From: Enterocloster bolteae
Lineage (GTDB): Bacteria; Bacillota; Clostridia; Lachnospirales; Lachnospiraceae
NCBI RefSeq assembly: GCF_002234575.2
Contig: NZ_CP022464.2
Location: 2,666,001-2,730,000, forward strand
Length of the DNA stretch: 64,000 nucleotides
Direction of reading: 5' to 3'
Below the pieces are notes generated by a model, which saw nothing but the letters and a program-made list of their open reading frames with translations, was not told where the DNA came from and made no database searches. Position 1 is the first letter of the stretch; every line of letters starts with the position of its first letter. Of this stretch, positions 8,660 to 17,803 are shown in pieces. A program made the position numbers and the translations under genes.

Positions 8660-9685
8660 ATGAATGATAACATTGTATTAAGTGTCCGGGACCTGGAAGT
8701 GAATTTCTATAACAATGAGAGATGCAACAGGGTCTTAAGAGGGGTATCCTTTCAGCTGCAAAAAGGGAAAATTATGTGCATTGTGGGAGAGAGCGGATGC
8801 GGCAAGTCAGTTACTGCCAATTCCATCATGGGGCTGCTGCCTGACCTTTCAAGAATTGAGAAAGGGGAGATACATTTCTTCCACAACGGCAGGGATATAC
8901 GGATAGACCAGTTGAAACGCAAGGGAAAAGAGATGCGCCAGATTAGGGGAGACGGGATTTCCATGATATTCCAGGACCCCATGACGGCCCTTAATCCCGT
9001 ATTTACCGTAGGGTATCAGATTAACGAGTCCCTTTTGTACCATGACAGGGCAAAAACTAAAAGCGAGGCAAAACAGAAGGCCATACGTCTGTTAAAGGAT
9101 ATGGGAATACCTCTCCCGGAAAAACGGGTTGACGAATATCCATACCAGTTTTCAGGGGGCATGTGTCAGCGGGCCATGATCGCCATGGCCATGAGCTGCC
9201 AGCCCAAGGTGCTGATTGCGGATGAACCCACCACGGCGCTGGACGTCACCATACAGGCACAGATATTTGAACTGATGCAGGACCTTAAGAATAATAATGA
9301 CGCGGCAATCCTCCTTATTACCCATGACATGGGCGTGGTGGCGGAACTGGCTGATAACGTGGCTGTCATGTATATGGGCAATATCGTGGAGAGCGGAGAT
9401 GCCAGGGCTGTTCTGACCCGCTCCGCACATCCATATACCAGGGCGCTGCTTAAATCCATACCAGTGCTGGGAAGGGGGAAAAAGCAGGAGCTGGAACCTA
9501 TAAAGGGTTCCACACCAGACCCATATGACCGTCCAAAGGGATGTCAGTTTGCGCCCAGATGCGGGTATGCAACGGAGCAGTGCATGCAGGAAATGCCGCC
9601 GGAGACGGAAATCGGGCCGGGGCATTTTTGCAGATGTTTCCATAATCTGATGGGGAAGGAGGGACAGCCGGATGCCGGAAACTAA
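8660..9685 (+). CDS. Dipeptide-type ABC transporter ATP-binding protein (DppD-like)
   Basis: A 341-residue ATPase. Walker A GESGCGKS is at about residues 43-50, signature FSGGMCQR near 163 and Walker B VLIADEP near 183, followed by an ITHDMG switch histidine. The C-terminal oligopeptide/dipeptide extension has the family's Cys cluster (GCQFAPRCGYATEQC). It should pair with the DppF-like subunit to drive import. The nearest Shine-Dalgarno (AAGGAG) is rather far from the ATG. The 3' end overlaps the next gene by 14 bases. Confidence 0.93.
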   Translation: MNDNIVLSVRDLEVNFYNNERCNRVLRGVSFQLQKGKIMCIVGESGCGKSVTANSIMGLLPDLSRIEKGEIHFFHNGRDIRIDQLKRKGKEMRQIRGDGISMIFQDPMTALNPVFTVGYQINESLLYHDRAKTKSEAKQKAIRLLKDMGIPLPEKRVDEYPYQFSGGMCQRAMIAMAMSCQPKVLIADEPTTALDVTIQAQIFELMQDLKNNNDAAILLITHDMGVVAELADNVAVMYMGNIVESGDARAVLTRSAHPYTRALLKSIPVLGRGKKQELEPIKGSTPDPYDRPKGCQFAPRCGYATEQCMQEMPPETEIGPGHFCRCFHNLMGKEGQPDAGN

Positions 9686-10709
9686 GGATGTGTTGATTAA
9701 AGTCAGGAACCTTAAGACGTATTATCCTGTAAAGCAGGGGGTGTTTAAACATACGGTTGGACATGTGAAGGCCGTGGATGATGTGAGCCTGGATGTATAC
9801 AGGGGAGAAATCCTGGGCGTGGTAGGTGAGAGCGGCTGCGGCAAGACCACATTGGGAAAGAGCATCCTCCAGCTCATAAAGCCTACGGAGGGAAGTATAC
9901 GCTATGCCTTTGAGGGCGGGGAAAAGGAACTGATTGGCATGAATAAAAAGGAGCTGGATGAGGCCAGGTGCAAGATGCAGATTGTGTTCCAGGATCCCTA
10001 CTCCTCCCTGAACCCCTCCTTTACCATATTCGGGTCCATGCAGGAACCATTAATCCGTTTTGGTGAAAAAAGCAGGAAAGCCCGGCGGGAGAAGATAGCA
10101 AAGCTGTTAGAGGCCGTAAACCTGCCTGCGGATTACATGGAACGCTATCCCAATGAGTTCTCAGGCGGCCAGAGGCAGAGGATTGGGATTGCCAGGGCCC
10201 TGTCCGTATCGCCGGAGTTCATAGTCTGCGATGAAGCTGTGTCCGCTCTGGATGTATCCATTCAGGCCCAGGTGCTGCAGCTGCTGAAAAAACTGCAGGA
10301 AGAGCGGGGGCTTACCTATATGTTCATTACCCACGACCTGTCTGTGGTGGAGTATATCAGCGACCGCATTGTGGTTATGTATCTGGGGCGCATGGTGGAG
10401 ATGGCGGATACGCAGGAACTGTTTGAGAATACGCTCCACCCATATACCAGAGCTTTATTAAGCGCTATCCCCATTGCGGATATCGACAGAAGGAGAAAGA
10501 GGATACCGTTACAGGGAGATGTACCCAGTCCGGTGAACCCGCCTTCCGGCTGTCCTTTTCATCCCCGATGCCCGGAGTGCATGGAAAGATGTAAGACCGA
10601 AGTCCCGCATCCGGTGATCATCACCAGGGATGGGCGGGAACATATGGTGTGCTGCCATCGGGTACAGGCAAATGCAGGCGGCGGGAATGATTTTAAGACA
10701 CATATATAA
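9672..10709 (+). CDS. Dipeptide-type ABC transporter ATP-binding protein (DppF-like)
   Basis: A 345-residue ATPase. Walker A GESGCGKTT is near residue 51, signature FSGGQRQRIGIARAL near 162 and Walker B FIVCDEAVSALD near 182, followed by ITHDLSVV. The conserved N-terminal KTYYPVKQG and C-terminal GCPFHPRCPECMERC are typical of DppF/OppF. The start overlaps the DppD-like gene, which indicates coupled translation. Walker B has DEA instead of DEP, as is common in this subunit. Confidence 0.93.
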   Translation: MPETKDVLIKVRNLKTYYPVKQGVFKHTVGHVKAVDDVSLDVYRGEILGVVGESGCGKTTLGKSILQLIKPTEGSIRYAFEGGEKELIGMNKKELDEARCKMQIVFQDPYSSLNPSFTIFGSMQEPLIRFGEKSRKARREKIAKLLEAVNLPADYMERYPNEFSGGQRQRIGIARALSVSPEFIVCDEAVSALDVSIQAQVLQLLKKLQEERGLTYMFITHDLSVVEYISDRIVVMYLGRMVEMADTQELFENTLHPYTRALLSAIPIADIDRRRKRIPLQGDVPSPVNPPSGCPFHPRCPECMERCKTEVPHPVIITRDGREHMVCCHRVQANAGGGNDFKTHI

Positions 10710-10726
10710 TCGAAGAGGAGAGAGAA

Positions 10727-11650
10727 ATGAGCAGATTTGAGATGAATCAGATCAAGGGGGTCATCCCTGCAATGATGACGTTCTTTGACAGGGAAGAGAA
10801 CGTGGATACTGAGTGTACCAGACGCATGGTGGAATTCATGCTGGAGCATGGCGCTGACGGTTTCTATCTTACAGGCAGCACCGGCGAGTGCTTTACCATG
10901 ACCGTGGAGGAGCGGAATCTGGTGGTGGATACGGTCATTGACCAGGTGAAGGGCCGTGTGCCGGTTGTTGTACATGTTGGGGATATCGGCACGAAGAAAT
11001 CCATAGAGCTTGCGGAGCATGCCTACAGGGCCGGCGCCGACGCCATATCTTCCGTACCGCCGTTTTACTGGAAATTCCGTGCCGGTGATATCTATAATTA
11101 TTACAGGGATATATCGGAGTCCACCCCTCTTCCAATGGTGGTCTATAATATTCAGCTGGCAGGACTTATGGATATGGACCTGCTTTTGCAGCTGGCAGGA
11201 CTTCCCAATGTCCATGGGCTTAAGTATACGGCCAGGTCCCACGATGAAATGGGATTCATCAAGGAAACACTGGGCCCGGATTTCATGATATATTCAGGGT
11301 GTGATGAGATGGCTTTTTCCGGTATGTGTTCAGGCGCGGACGGAATCATAGGGTCCTTCTATAATTTGTTCCCGGATTTATATAAGCAGATCCTTAAGAA
11401 GGTGGAGGAAAGCGATATTAAGGGAGGCATGCGGCTGCAGCGGATTGCGGACGAGGTGATATTTGCTGCGCTGAAGTATGATTTCCCGTCCGTACTTCAC
11501 AATCTGATGAATTGGCGCGGTTTGGAATCCGGATACTCCAGGAGACCGTTCTACAATTACCAGGATTCAGAGCTGGAGGGCCTTAAGGAAGATATCAGAA
11601 GGATAAAGGACAGATACCAGGCAGAAGAGCTGGATATGTTCAGGCTGTAA
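10727..11650 (+). CDS. N-acetylneuraminate lyase-like aldolase (DapA/NanA superfamily)
   Basis: A 307-residue TIM-barrel class I aldolase. The carboxylate-binding motif is GSTGE near residue 50 (Ser as in NanA, not the GTTGE of DapA). The catalytic Tyr is in VVYNI near 138 and the Schiff-base Lys in HGLKYTARS near 166. GCDEM and GADGIIGSFYNL also resemble sialic-acid lyases. It probably cleaves N-acetylneuraminate or a related 2-keto-3-deoxy acid into pyruvate and an aldehyde. As the last large gene of the transporter operon, it suggests that the transporter imports this kind of acid, as Sat-type dipeptide-family transporters do for sialic acid. Other DapA-family lyase activities are possible. 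Confidence 0.82.
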   Translation: MSRFEMNQIKGVIPAMMTFFDREENVDTECTRRMVEFMLEHGADGFYLTGSTGECFTMTVEERNLVVDTVIDQVKGRVPVVVHVGDIGTKKSIELAEHAYRAGADAISSVPPFYWKFRAGDIYNYYRDISESTPLPMVVYNIQLAGLMDMDLLLQLAGLPNVHGLKYTARSHDEMGFIKETLGPDFMIYSGCDEMAFSGMCSGADGIIGSFYNLFPDLYKQILKKVEESDIKGGMRLQRIADEVIFAALKYDFPSVLHNLMNWRGLESGYSRRPFYNYQDSELEGLKEDIRRIKDRYQAEELDMFRL

Positions 11651-11665
11651 GGAGGGACGGTAAGA

Positions 11666-11794
11666 ATGAGTGGGAGTAAGCCGCAGTACAGCGTATTGGA
11701 ACGTAACAGAGGCGTTCTGGCCGCGGTGGCCGGGACAGCCATAACCAGGCCCGGAGAGATAACGAAGCGGTTTGTGGCTGCCATGAAACAGTAA
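11666..11794 (+). CDS. Small 42-residue protein of unknown function
   Basis: MSGSKPQYSVLERNRGVL begins this short ORF, which has a good RBS (AAGGAGGG) and starts 15 bases after the aldolase stop. The C-terminus is EITKRFVAAMKQ. I do not recognise it. The strong RBS and operon position argue that it is, or was, translated. It may be the joined ends of a gene that suffered an internal deletion. Confidence 0.45.
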   Translation: MSGSKPQYSVLERNRGVLAAVAGTAITRPGEITKRFVAAMKQ

Positions 11795-11836
11795 AAAGTC
11801 AGCAGAAAGAAAAAACGGATTCCATGATACAGAAAT

Positions 11837-11883
11837 GCACCCATGGCTGAGAAAATTGATTTTCCCGGCTGTGGGTGCTTTTT
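11837..11883 (+). terminator. Terminator of the ABC transporter/aldolase operon
   Basis: GCACCCA (from 11837) pairs with TGGGTGC (to 11878). Inside it the arms continue with wobble pairs to GAAAAT-TG-ATTTTC, and TTTTT follows. Confidence 0.85.
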
Positions 11884-11899
11884 AGGCACTGGATCTGGT

Positions 11900-12853
11900 C
11901 TAATCCATATTATTCATAAAATCATAGGTGCTGTTCCTGTAATAATACCGCACAAACAGAAAGCTGAGAAGTGTTACCAATGTAGTAAGTATACCGCCTT
12001 CGATACCGAATCCGCCCCCGTTTAGTATATTGTCCCGGGTAAAGTGTGTGGTTATGATACCGGGAATGCTAAGGCCGCTAACAGGCATTCCGTAGATAAT
12101 TCCCTGAAATACATTCCATGTAAAATGATAACCAATACACATCCATATATTGCCGGATTTAATAAACATATATGAAAAAAGAATGCCGACAATTATTATA
12201 TTGAAGACGGAAAGAAGCGTCACGCTGGGGTTTCCCAGATGTATGGCCCCGAAGATGACTGAGGGAAGGAAGATGAGGACAAAAACATGGTTACGGCATC
12301 TGCGGAGTACAGCCATGATGAACCCGCGGTTCAGCAGCTCCTCTGCATAGGCTACCAATATAAAGGCGAATAACCACGTTAAAGTTAAAGCAGTAATGCG
12401 GGGCTGCCAGGATGCAACTTTGCCGCCTCCAAACCACACCACCAATAGAAAAACCAGCGTACAATTTACCATACCCAGAATCATCCCTGCGCCGCACTCT
12501 TTTTTTGTGGATTTGAACGGATGAAGGCCCATTTCGCTCAAAGGACGTTTTATAAAACATTTCCACGCTATGATTGGAATAATGATCATCATGACATCTG
12601 TCAGGATCAGCATCGCCACCGGCAGGCAGGCGTCGTTGACCCAGTTGGCAAGAGGTGAAAAATAGTCAGCCGCCCGATTGAGATCACCTGTGGCTGTTAA
12701 TATTACAATCAGGGCAGTCAGGACCAGAAAAGATGCAAAATACAGCAGTGCGTAATAAAGCAGCATCACAATGAGAATGGTCCATCCGGAGCGTAAAAAT
12801 CCATTTTTGTTTTTGAATATTGTTTTGAATATTGAATTGTTCCATGAGTGCAT
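11900..12853 (-). CDS. CPBP-family intramembrane glutamic endopeptidase
   Basis: A 317-residue multi-pass membrane protein of the CAAX-prenyl-protease-like/bacteriocin-processing (CPBP, Abi) family. The three catalytic motifs are visible: EELLNRG near residue 171 (EExxxR), FGAIHL (FxxxH) and HFTWNVFQG (HxxxN). About eight hydrophobic segments are present. In related bacteria such proteins process peptides or give self-immunity to bacteriocins. The substrate here is unknown. It is convergent with the ABC transporter/aldolase operon and is preceded by GAAAGGA before its ATG. Confidence 0.9.
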   Translation of the reverse strand: MHSWNNSIFKTIFKNKNGFLRSGWTILIVMLLYYALLYFASFLVLTALIVILTATGDLNRAADYFSPLANWVNDACLPVAMLILTDVMMIIIPIIAWKCFIKRPLSEMGLHPFKSTKKECGAGMILGMVNCTLVFLLVVWFGGGKVASWQPRITALTLTWLFAFILVAYAEELLNRGFIMAVLRRCRNHVFVLIFLPSVIFGAIHLGNPSVTLLSVFNIIIVGILFSYMFIKSGNIWMCIGYHFTWNVFQGIIYGMPVSGLSIPGIITTHFTRDNILNGGGFGIEGGILTTLVTLLSFLFVRYYYRNSTYDFMNNMD

Positions 12854-12893
12854 AGGCTGTTATCCTTTCGGTCATATGTTAATGAGGTTCATA

Positions 12894-13778
12894 TTACGTG
12901 TTTGCTTTGTAAAGGATTGAAAGAATTCGTTTCAGGTATTTGTTTTTATTATGGCTGAACCATATCATGGTAATTCCCTGTTTGTAATGGTAGCTGTCCG
13001 GCAGTTTGTAGCTCATAATATTTTTATTATTTGCCAGATTGACATAAGGACGAAGCAGCGTGACATAGAGTCCGGTGGCCAGATAAATTGGTATGTCATC
13101 ATATGATTTTACGATTTCAATACCCTTTGGAGTAAATGGAAGCAGATTAATCATTCGATAGTCATTTTTTTCAATCAGATATTTTGTGGTGACAATGGGA
13201 TAATTTGCAAAATCATTTATGGTTAGGCCGCTTTTATTCAGTGGGCTGTTGACTGAGAAGAAAATCTGCGGTTCTGTTGAGGTGATGGTGTGGAGTTTAA
13301 TATTTGGATTTGATATATTTGTATCAGATAAAATAAATCCCAGGTCAATGGAGCCGTCCAGGACTCCGTTGACAACATCTGAATTTTCACAGCATTGCAA
13401 TTTAATGACCGCGGTCGGAATATAATTCTCTCTTCTGAATAAGGAGAAAAATTCAGGTATGGATGAAGAGAAGTCAATGCTCTGGCAAAATCCGATACTG
13501 ACCCGTTCCTGTTTGGACTGGCGGGTGTTATTAAGCAGCAAATCTATCTTATCGTATATCTCTGTCAGCTCAAGGTCAAGCAGAATTGCTCTCTGGGTCG
13601 GCATGATTCCCTTCTTTTGCCGCGTAAATAAGGGTTCCCCCATGATTTTTTCCAGTGTCGCTATGTTTTTGCTGATGGTTGACTGGGTGGTATAAGCCAG
13701 CTTTGCAGCCTGGGAAAAACTGGAACATTTCATGGCAATTTTAAAATACTGTATTTGCTGCAGACTGATGTTATTCAT
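12894..13778 (-). CDS. LysR-family transcriptional regulator
   Basis: A 294-residue regulator. The start was placed at the ATG at 13778 because AAGGAGG lies 8 bases upstream. A longer frame to 13832 exists but lacks an RBS. The helix-turn-helix is at residues 1-60 (QIQYFKIAMKCSSFSQAAKL, then TQSTISKNIATLE). The rest is a LysR substrate domain. It is divergent from the enolase-superfamily gene at 14008 and probably controls it and the downstream permease. Confidence 0.92.
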   Translation of the reverse strand: MNNISLQQIQYFKIAMKCSSFSQAAKLAYTTQSTISKNIATLEKIMGEPLFTRQKKGIMPTQRAILLDLELTEIYDKIDLLLNNTRQSKQERVSIGFCQSIDFSSSIPEFFSLFRRENYIPTAVIKLQCCENSDVVNGVLDGSIDLGFILSDTNISNPNIKLHTITSTEPQIFFSVNSPLNKSGLTINDFANYPIVTTKYLIEKNDYRMINLLPFTPKGIEIVKSYDDIPIYLATGLYVTLLRPYVNLANNKNIMSYKLPDSYHYKQGITMIWFSHNKNKYLKRILSILYKANT

Positions 13779-13931
13779 GATTGCCGGTTCCTCCTTGCAA
13801 TTGAGATACAGCTGATGTGACCATTCTACCAAAAGTCATGTGTGTTGGCTATTGGAAAAGTTCATAAAAATCATGTGAAAAATGAATGATATATATTCGG
13901 CCTTGGAATAAATAAACTGCATTTTTTGTAT

Positions 13932-13957
13932 TATAATGTATGTAAATCAGATCTGAT
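13932..13957 (+). promoter_or_regulatory. -10 box and palindrome in LysR/dehydratase divergent region
   Basis: TATAAT (13932-13937) followed by the palindrome TCAGATCTGA (13948-13957), about 50 bp before the dehydratase start. No clear -35 box is visible at standard spacing, which fits an activator-dependent promoter. Confidence 0.4.
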
Positions 13958-14007
13958 GTATTTTTATGTATTCCAATAAAACAGACTTGCAGGAGGTTAT
14001 GTTGCAT

Positions 14008-15195
14008 ATGAAAATAGTGAGCGTAGATATATTTCTTTTGGATGGCGGTTCGCCCGGGTGGAGGCCCATTGTCTGCCGGGTTAATACGGATGAAGGGGTG
14101 TCCGGTTACGGCGAGGCATCAGTCGGGTTTGATACCGGGGCGTCTGCCTCGTATAGTATGATTAAGGAAGTGGCTCCGTTTGTGATAGGTATGGACCCAA
14201 TGGCTACAGAGGCTGTATGGAATAAGATGTATACACAGACCTTTTGGGCGCAGGGGGGAGGAACCATCATGTTTTCCGCCATAAGTGCCATTGATATGGC
14301 ATGCTGGGATATCAAAGCGAAAGCGCTGAATCTTCCGCTCTATAAACTGTTAGGTGGCAAGTGCCGTGAGAAATTACGCTCATATGCAAGCCAGCTGCAG
14401 TTTGGATGGGGAAAAGGAATGGTATTCGACCGTGGATATAAAATAGAGGATTTGGTTGAGCATTCCTTAAAAGCAGTTGCTGAGGGGTTTGACGCCATCA
14501 AAATAAATTTCATTACATACGATGGAAACGGGAACCGTCTTGGATTTTTAAAGGGGCCTATCATGCCCGGAACAAGAGCTCTGATAGAAGAGCGGGTTAA
14601 AGCGGTTCGGGAGGCAGTAGGGGATGGCGTGGATATCATTGTTGAAAATCATGCAAGAACAGACGCGGTGTCTGCTGTTGAAATGAGTCAAATCATAAAA
14701 CCTTACGGTATCATGTTTATGGAAGAGACCTGTACCCCTATGAATCTGCAGGTGCTTGAAACAGTCCGTAACCACTCCGCTGTTTTGCAGGCAGGCGGAG
14801 AGAGGGTTTATGGTAAATACCATTATGCCAATCTGATAAAAAAGGATATATTTCAGGTATATCAGCCTGATTTGGGGACATGCGGAGGGATAACAGAAGC
14901 AATGAAAATCGCTTCCATGGCAGATGCGGTTGACGCCGGCATACAGATTCATGTATGCGCCAGCCCTATTGCGATAGCTGCGTCGCTGCATGTGGAAGCG
15001 TCACTTCCCAATTTTGTTATTCATGAACATCATGTTACAAATAGAAGTGAAAATAATATACGCTTAGGTGTTTACGATTATCAGCCGGATGGCTGCGGTT
15101 TCTGCCATGTGCCTGAATTGCCCGGAATTGGTCAGGAGTTATCCCGGTGGGCCATGGACCACGCATTACAAAAGGAGACAGTGAAAGGGGAATAA
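14008..15195 (+). CDS. Mandelate racemase/muconate-lactonizing-type sugar-acid dehydratase (enolase superfamily)
   Basis: A 395-residue enzyme. The ATG at 14008 was chosen (AGGAGG 11 bases upstream) over earlier in-frame starts with poor spacing. The N-terminal capping domain (MKIVSVDIFLLDGG) precedes the barrel. Likely active-site positions are the Lys in DAIKINF, metal ligands in IIVENHARTDA, FMEETC and GGERV, and the late IHVCASPIAIAASLH segment that occupies the His/base position in galactonate/gluconate-type dehydratases. It probably dehydrates an aldonic acid or acts on a related hydroxy acid. Substrate cannot be assigned. A permease gene follows 5 bases downstream. Confidence 0.82.
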   Translation: MKIVSVDIFLLDGGSPGWRPIVCRVNTDEGVSGYGEASVGFDTGASASYSMIKEVAPFVIGMDPMATEAVWNKMYTQTFWAQGGGTIMFSAISAIDMACWDIKAKALNLPLYKLLGGKCREKLRSYASQLQFGWGKGMVFDRGYKIEDLVEHSLKAVAEGFDAIKINFITYDGNGNRLGFLKGPIMPGTRALIEERVKAVREAVGDGVDIIVENHARTDAVSAVEMSQIIKPYGIMFMEETCTPMNLQVLETVRNHSAVLQAGGERVYGKYHYANLIKKDIFQVYQPDLGTCGGITEAMKIASMADAVDAGIQIHVCASPIAIAASLHVEASLPNFVIHEHHVTNRSENNIRLGVYDYQPDGCGFCHVPELPGIGQELSRWAMDHALQKETVKGE

Positions 15196-15200
15196 ATAAT

Positions 15201-16517
15201 ATGGGTGAAAGCGAAAATGGACTTAAAAGACAAATCGGATTGTTTGGAGCTGTTGCAATTCTGGTGGGCGCTGTAATCGGTTCCGGTATCTTCATGACGC
15301 CGGGGACCGTCGCTGCATCTGCAAAATCATTCGGGCCGTTTATGGTTGCGTGGATACTCGCAGGAGCCAGCGGAATTCTCTGTTCATTGGTATATGCGGA
15401 ATTGTCTCCGGCCATGCCCAAGGCAGGAGGGCCCTATGTTTATATAACAGAAGCTTTTGGAAATGGTTTTGGCTTTGTTTACGGTTGGTCCATGACTATC
15501 GGAAATTACATTCCTTTGGTTGCCATGCTTGCAACTGGATTTGCAAGCAATCTGGCAAAGCTGATACCGGGAATTACTCCTGTAGGAATTAAAATGGTGG
15601 CATCAGCTGTTATTATTGCACTTATGATATTAAATATTCGAGGGACAAAATTAGGGTCAACAATTGCGAATATTTTTACAGTTGGAAAACTTTTGGCCCT
15701 GCTTCTTGTTATCATAGGCGGCTTTTTCATTATATCACCTGAAAATTTCACATCCGTGACAACTAGCTCACAGGTAGCAGAATGGAATGGAGTCCTGAGC
15801 GCTGCGTTTCCGGCGTTCCTGGCATTTGGAGGTTATTACCAGCTGGCATATATGAGTGCGGATATTAAAGACCCTAAAAAAACACTGCCCAAGGCAATGA
15901 TTATCGGGATGATAATTGTAATCGCTGTTAATATACTGATTTCAGTTGTTTGTGTGGGCACCGTTGGATTTGCACAACTTGCCGGAAGTGAGACTCCTGT
16001 TATTGATGCGGGCACTGCGATTTTCGGACCGGTGGGAACTATAATTGTCGCAATCGGCGCCAGTGTTTCGATTTTCGGAGCCCTGAACGGCGGTATCATG
16101 AGTTATCCCCGGGTATCATATTCCATGAGCCAGAATGGTTTGATGTTTAAGTCATTTGGCAGACTCCATAACAGATATAATACACCTTATATTCCGACAT
16201 TGTTTATTTGCCTGACTGCATTGATATTTGTCTGGACCGGTTCCTTCGGCACTTTGCTGGGCATTAATGTATTTGCAGGCAGAATTCTGGAATGTATTGT
16301 TTGTTTATCACTCCTGGTATTGAGAAAGAAAAAGCCGAATATGTCTCGGCCTCTTAAAATGCCTGGATATCCAGTTACCACCATTCTTGCGATTGCAGTC
16401 ACATTTATTATCTGTATGACATGTTCCGGGATTCAGATGATTAAGAGCATAGGACTGATGGCAACTTCCATTCCGGCGTATTTTATCTTCAGGACCTTGG
16501 ATAAAAAGAAGGATTAA
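15201..16517 (+). CDS. APC-family amino acid/organic-cation permease
   Basis: A 438-residue membrane protein with about 12 hydrophobic segments. It shows the APC N-terminal pattern AVAILVGAVIGSGIFMTPG in TM1, the TM3-region PKAGGPYVYITEAFG and a consensus loop KDPKKTLPKAMIIGM. The ATG at 15201 was chosen because it follows the dehydratase stop closely and matches the family N-terminus. Homologues exchange or import amino acids or polyamines. Co-transcription with a dehydratase suggests an unusual hydroxylated or amino-acid-derived substrate, but this is only inference. Confidence 0.85.
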   Translation: MGESENGLKRQIGLFGAVAILVGAVIGSGIFMTPGTVAASAKSFGPFMVAWILAGASGILCSLVYAELSPAMPKAGGPYVYITEAFGNGFGFVYGWSMTIGNYIPLVAMLATGFASNLAKLIPGITPVGIKMVASAVIIALMILNIRGTKLGSTIANIFTVGKLLALLLVIIGGFFIISPENFTSVTTSSQVAEWNGVLSAAFPAFLAFGGYYQLAYMSADIKDPKKTLPKAMIIGMIIVIAVNILISVVCVGTVGFAQLAGSETPVIDAGTAIFGPVGTIIVAIGASVSIFGALNGGIMSYPRVSYSMSQNGLMFKSFGRLHNRYNTPYIPTLFICLTALIFVWTGSFGTLLGINVFAGRILECIVCLSLLVLRKKKPNMSRPLKMPGYPVTTILAIAVTFIICMTCSGIQMIKSIGLMATSIPAYFIFRTLDKKKD

Positions 16518-16543
16518 AGGTTTTTGTTTTGGCTCACAGAATG

Positions 16544-16597
16544 CAGGGCTGGTGCAGGACGGCTGGATAATCAGCTGTTCTGTCCGGCTCTGTTTTT
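16544..16597 (+). terminator. Terminator after permease gene
   Basis: The region from CAGGGCTGG (16544) to CCGGCTCTGTTTTT folds into a long imperfect hairpin with a CAGCTG-containing inner stem and a T-run. Confidence 0.7.
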
Positions 16598-16723
16598 GCA
16601 TTGTTAAGATTAAAACAATTCAGTCATAGCTTTATTAACTTCATTTTGGTATAATGTAAAAGGGGTAGGGAGACAGCCCGCACGCTGATAAAATGTTAAG
16701 AAGCAATGCCAGAGGAGACTTAT

Positions 16724-17278
16724 ATGACCGGACAAATTGCAGATGTTTATGAATACAACGGAAACAGATATAATATAGTGGCAATTAAGGGAACGATGAA
16801 TTTTGATATTCATGAGTTGGGGTTTGATCCCGTACCCATTCATACGGCATGTTGGAGAGGTTATCATTGCATTTATAATATAACTGAGGAAGGCCTGTTT
16901 CTAAAAGATTTGTTTGTAAACGATAGAAACGGCAGCTATCCGCCTGTTAATGGAGTGGAACCAGAGGAGGACAGGTTTGACGGTAAGGTATATTATGGTA
17001 TCAACATTCCGGTGAAATTTGATGGCGGTATTATCATTGGGAATGATTTTCTGACACGATATTATATCCATATGGGATTCCAGCGGGTTTATGCATATAA
17101 GACAGTATATGAGCTGATTTTTAAAGAGGGCCTTATAACAAAAAAGACAGACCTTTCAAAAAGGGCAGCTTTAATAAGAACAGAAATTGACGAGAAGGGC
17201 ATTGACAGGGCCAATATTTCTAAGTTCGTAGAAGAGAGTTTTTCGTTGGATTACGAAGATAAATGGACTGTTTATTGA
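16724..17278 (+). CDS. Uncharacterised protein, first of a three-gene accessory cluster
   Basis: A 184-residue soluble protein starting at ATG 16724, 6 bases after GAGGAG. TTTTGGTATAATG upstream (about 16645-16656) is a plausible -10 element. The sequence contains short segments such as NIVAIKGTMNFDIHELGFDP, a WRGYHCIYNI core and an RVYAYKTVYELIFKEGL segment near the C-terminus. There is no signal peptide or membrane segment. I do not recognise a domain. The single-gene size, lack of a motif and position next to two other small orphan genes resemble immunity or accessory cassettes, but this is speculation. Confidence 0.7.
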   Translation: MTGQIADVYEYNGNRYNIVAIKGTMNFDIHELGFDPVPIHTACWRGYHCIYNITEEGLFLKDLFVNDRNGSYPPVNGVEPEEDRFDGKVYYGINIPVKFDGGIIIGNDFLTRYYIHMGFQRVYAYKTVYELIFKEGLITKKTDLSKRAALIRTEIDEKGIDRANISKFVEESFSLDYEDKWTVY

Positions 17279-17333
17279 TAATGATGACAGGAAAACGCTG
17301 TTTGAATTAAAAGGAAAAGAAAGTGGGGAGGCA

Positions 17334-17795
17334 ATGAGTCATACAAAAGAGTACAGGGGCGAAAAGATAGAAGCCGGCCTTACCGCGCGTTTGATTCCGC
17401 CCGGCGCACAGTATTCGGACAGCTTCTGCAGACTTATATTGACTGAGCGTCACTTATATATACTGGAGGATAATTATAATGGCACTTATAATGAGCTGTA
17501 CGCTTTTTTCATTGAACGGATACAGGATATGGAGGCGCAGGTTAAAGGATTAAGGTATAAAAAGTCAGTGCTGGGAGAAATGTTTTCCAATGGTATTTTG
17601 TCGTTGTTTGGAGGGGTTCTCTATGCTTCCGAGAAAAAGAAAGAAGACAATGGGATTCGTTTTGTCATTACATATGATGACGGTATGGGAAAATGTAATC
17701 AGTTGTATTTTAAAGATTTGCAGACAAATTCAAATCATATGGTAAAGGTGTACCATACGTTGAAGAAATCCTTTGATAAGACCATTATGAGGTGA
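17334..17795 (+). CDS. Uncharacterised 153-residue protein, possibly PH/GRAM-like
   Basis: Starts at ATG 17334 with GGGGAGG in front. The pattern GLTARLIPPGAQYSDSFCRL followed by LTERHLYILEDNYNG, and a conserved basic C-terminus, recalls the short beta-rich bacterial PH/GRAM-like domains, in which a protein displays a phospholipid- or partner-binding face. A hydrophobic GILSLFGGVLYAS stretch lies in the middle. Its stop overlaps a possible GTG start of the next gene, so the genes are co-translated. The fold assignment is tentative. Confidence 0.65.
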   Translation: MSHTKEYRGEKIEAGLTARLIPPGAQYSDSFCRLILTERHLYILEDNYNGTYNELYAFFIERIQDMEAQVKGLRYKKSVLGEMFSNGILSLFGGVLYASEKKKEDNGIRFVITYDDGMGKCNQLYFKDLQTNSNHMVKVYHTLKKSFDKTIMR

Positions 17796-17803
17796 GGTGG
17801 CGG

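Noticed and set aside
15147..15200. Earlier start for the APC permease
   Set aside because: It would overlap the dehydratase gene and its translation does not fit the family N-terminus; ATG 15201 does.
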